64,000 nucleotides of DNA, from NCBI GenBank assembly GCA_003989065.1, contig RXIW01000002.1:1-64000 (forward strand), given 5' to 3'. Below, one piece after another: positions 63,404 through 64,000 of the stretch. This stretch comes from Candidatus Competibacteraceae bacterium (GTDB taxonomy: Bacteria > Pseudomonadota > Gammaproteobacteria > Competibacterales > Competibacteraceae). A program made the translations under genes and the position numbers. The notes under the pieces were generated by a model, which saw only the letters and a list, made by a program, of their open reading frames with translations, did not search any database and was not told where the DNA came from. Each line of letters begins with the position of its first letter. Position 1 is the first letter of the stretch.

Positions 63404-64000
63404 CTAGATCCCGGCTCCGCCCTCGAACATTTCGATGCTCCCCGGCACGAAGGGGGGGCTGCCCGCTGCAGCGCTGGTGTTACGCACCAGCGTTTCGTTC
63501 AATTCCGCATTGCATAATTCGATGAAGCGGTAGGCGAAATTGCGCAGATAGTGTCCCCGGCGCACGGCGATCCAGGTGATGTTGGACTCGAACAGTCGGT
63601 TGCTGTCGAGCAGGCGCAGGCCGACATCCTTGGCCGGATCGAAGGCCACCGAGGCGATGATGCCGACGCCGAGACCCAGTTCGACATAGGTCTTGATCAC
63701 ATCGGCGTCCAACGCGGAAATGGCGATGTCCGGCATCAGTCCGGCCCGAGCGAAGACCGCATCCAGCTTGGCCCGGCCGGTAAAGCCTTCGTGATAAGTG
63801 ATGAGCGGATATTCGGCGATGGCGTCGAGGGTGAGCGGCTGGAGCGTGGCCAGTGGATGGCCGACCGGGACGGTCACGGCATGATGCCACTGGTAAAAGG
63901 CGAAGGCAGCCAGTTCATCGGTGGTCGCCAGCGCTTCGGTGGCGATGCCGATATCGGTTTCCCCGGCCAGCAGCATGGCGGCGATTTCGGCCGGATTGAC
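63404..64000 (-). CDS. cysB: LysR-family regulator CysB, C-terminal part (partial)
   Basis: The visible 198 residues are the inducer-binding domain of a CysB/Cbl-type LysR regulator, cut by the right edge. Diagnostic segments are DIGIATEAL, YPLITYHEGFTGRAKLD and ALDADVIKTYVELGLGVGI, which bind N-acetylserine or sulfate-like ligands in CysB. The frame continues without a stop to base 64000. CysB activates sulfur assimilation genes. The HTH part is outside the window, so Cbl rather than CysB cannot be excluded. Confidence 0.85.
   Translation of the reverse strand, partial: VNPAEIAAMLLAGETDIGIATEALATTDELAAFAFYQWHHAVTVPVGHPLATLQPLTLDAIAEYPLITYHEGFTGRAKLDAVFARAGLMPDIAISALDADVIKTYVELGLGVGIIASVAFDPAKDVGLRLLDSNRLFESNITWIAVRRGHYLRNFAYRFIELCNAELNETLVRNTSAAAGSPPFVPGSIEMFEGGAGI

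Overview
The window is a piece of a GC-rich (about 60-63% G+C by eye) gammaproteobacterial chromosome. Evidence for this is the tig-clpP-clpX-lon-hupB-(tRNA)-ppiD-fabI order, IscR/IscS, RecC, a Pat/PatZ-type acetyltransferase, CysB, a phasin, and the cobU-cobT-cobC-cobS cluster. Phasin, acetate activation by an AMP-forming ligase with a Pat-like regulator, AmtB and cobalamin salvage would suit a polyhydroxyalkanoate-storing environmental gammaproteobacterium such as the Competibacter relatives. That placement is an inference from gene content, not a database result.

Layout. 1-8800: end of an antitoxin-like gene, two hot-dog thioesterases, a PH-domain membrane protein, a shortened DarP/YjgA, an orphan response regulator, a Bcr/CflA exporter, a UPF0104-type membrane protein, a radical SAM/SPASM protein, an esterase-thiD pair and a glycine-zipper protein. 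8848-13563 (minus): ppiA, ppiB, lpxH, a DUF1249 gene, a putative IscR operator, iscR, iscS and an FMN-binding protein; iscU-iscA-hscBA-fdx are not here. 13679-27000: gltX, cysS, five tRNAs (Pro, Arg, His, Lys, Leu), tig, clpP, clpX, lon, hupB, three tRNAs (Val, Asp, Asp), ppiD and fabI. 27044-39900: yejAB without yejEF, a protein of unknown function, amtB behind a sigma-54-like promoter, a phasin, pyrC, argG, suhB, mtnBC, pdxH and a UbiB/ABC1-family protein. 40376-50196: an acyl carrier protein, an acetyl-CoA synthetase-like ligase divergent from a Pat-like acyl-CoA synthetase/GNAT fusion, mobA, a DciA-like DUF721 protein with a Pro/Ser tandem repeat, and recC without recBD.

50185-54250 is a clear compositional break: AT-rich and gene-poor. 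It holds a zinc-ribbon Ser/Thr kinase with a transmembrane segment and a C-terminal DUF4384-like domain. Overlapping the kinase start by ATGA is a decayed gene with a CsgG/FlgO-like and a second DUF4384-like domain, broken by nonsense codons and a frameshift. A divergent OmpA-family periplasmic protein follows. This looks like a partly decayed, horizontally acquired envelope-signalling cassette and is the best candidate for an undescribed system.

54253-64000: an RND pump with its adaptor, the translationally coupled cob cluster, an unusual single-ORF fusion of a degenerate EAL domain to an RBBP9/YdeN-type serine hydrolase, and the C-terminal part of cysB running off the right edge.

Regulatory signals seen directly include a sigma-70 promoter for the tRNA-Pro cluster, a hupB promoter whose -10 box lies inside a 16-bp palindrome, two sigma-54-like promoters (amtB and the pat-like gene), an IscR type-1-like site, and several intrinsic terminators. 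One terminator sits just upstream of the UbiB-family gene at the end of a roughly 420-nt noncoding stretch rich in hairpins.
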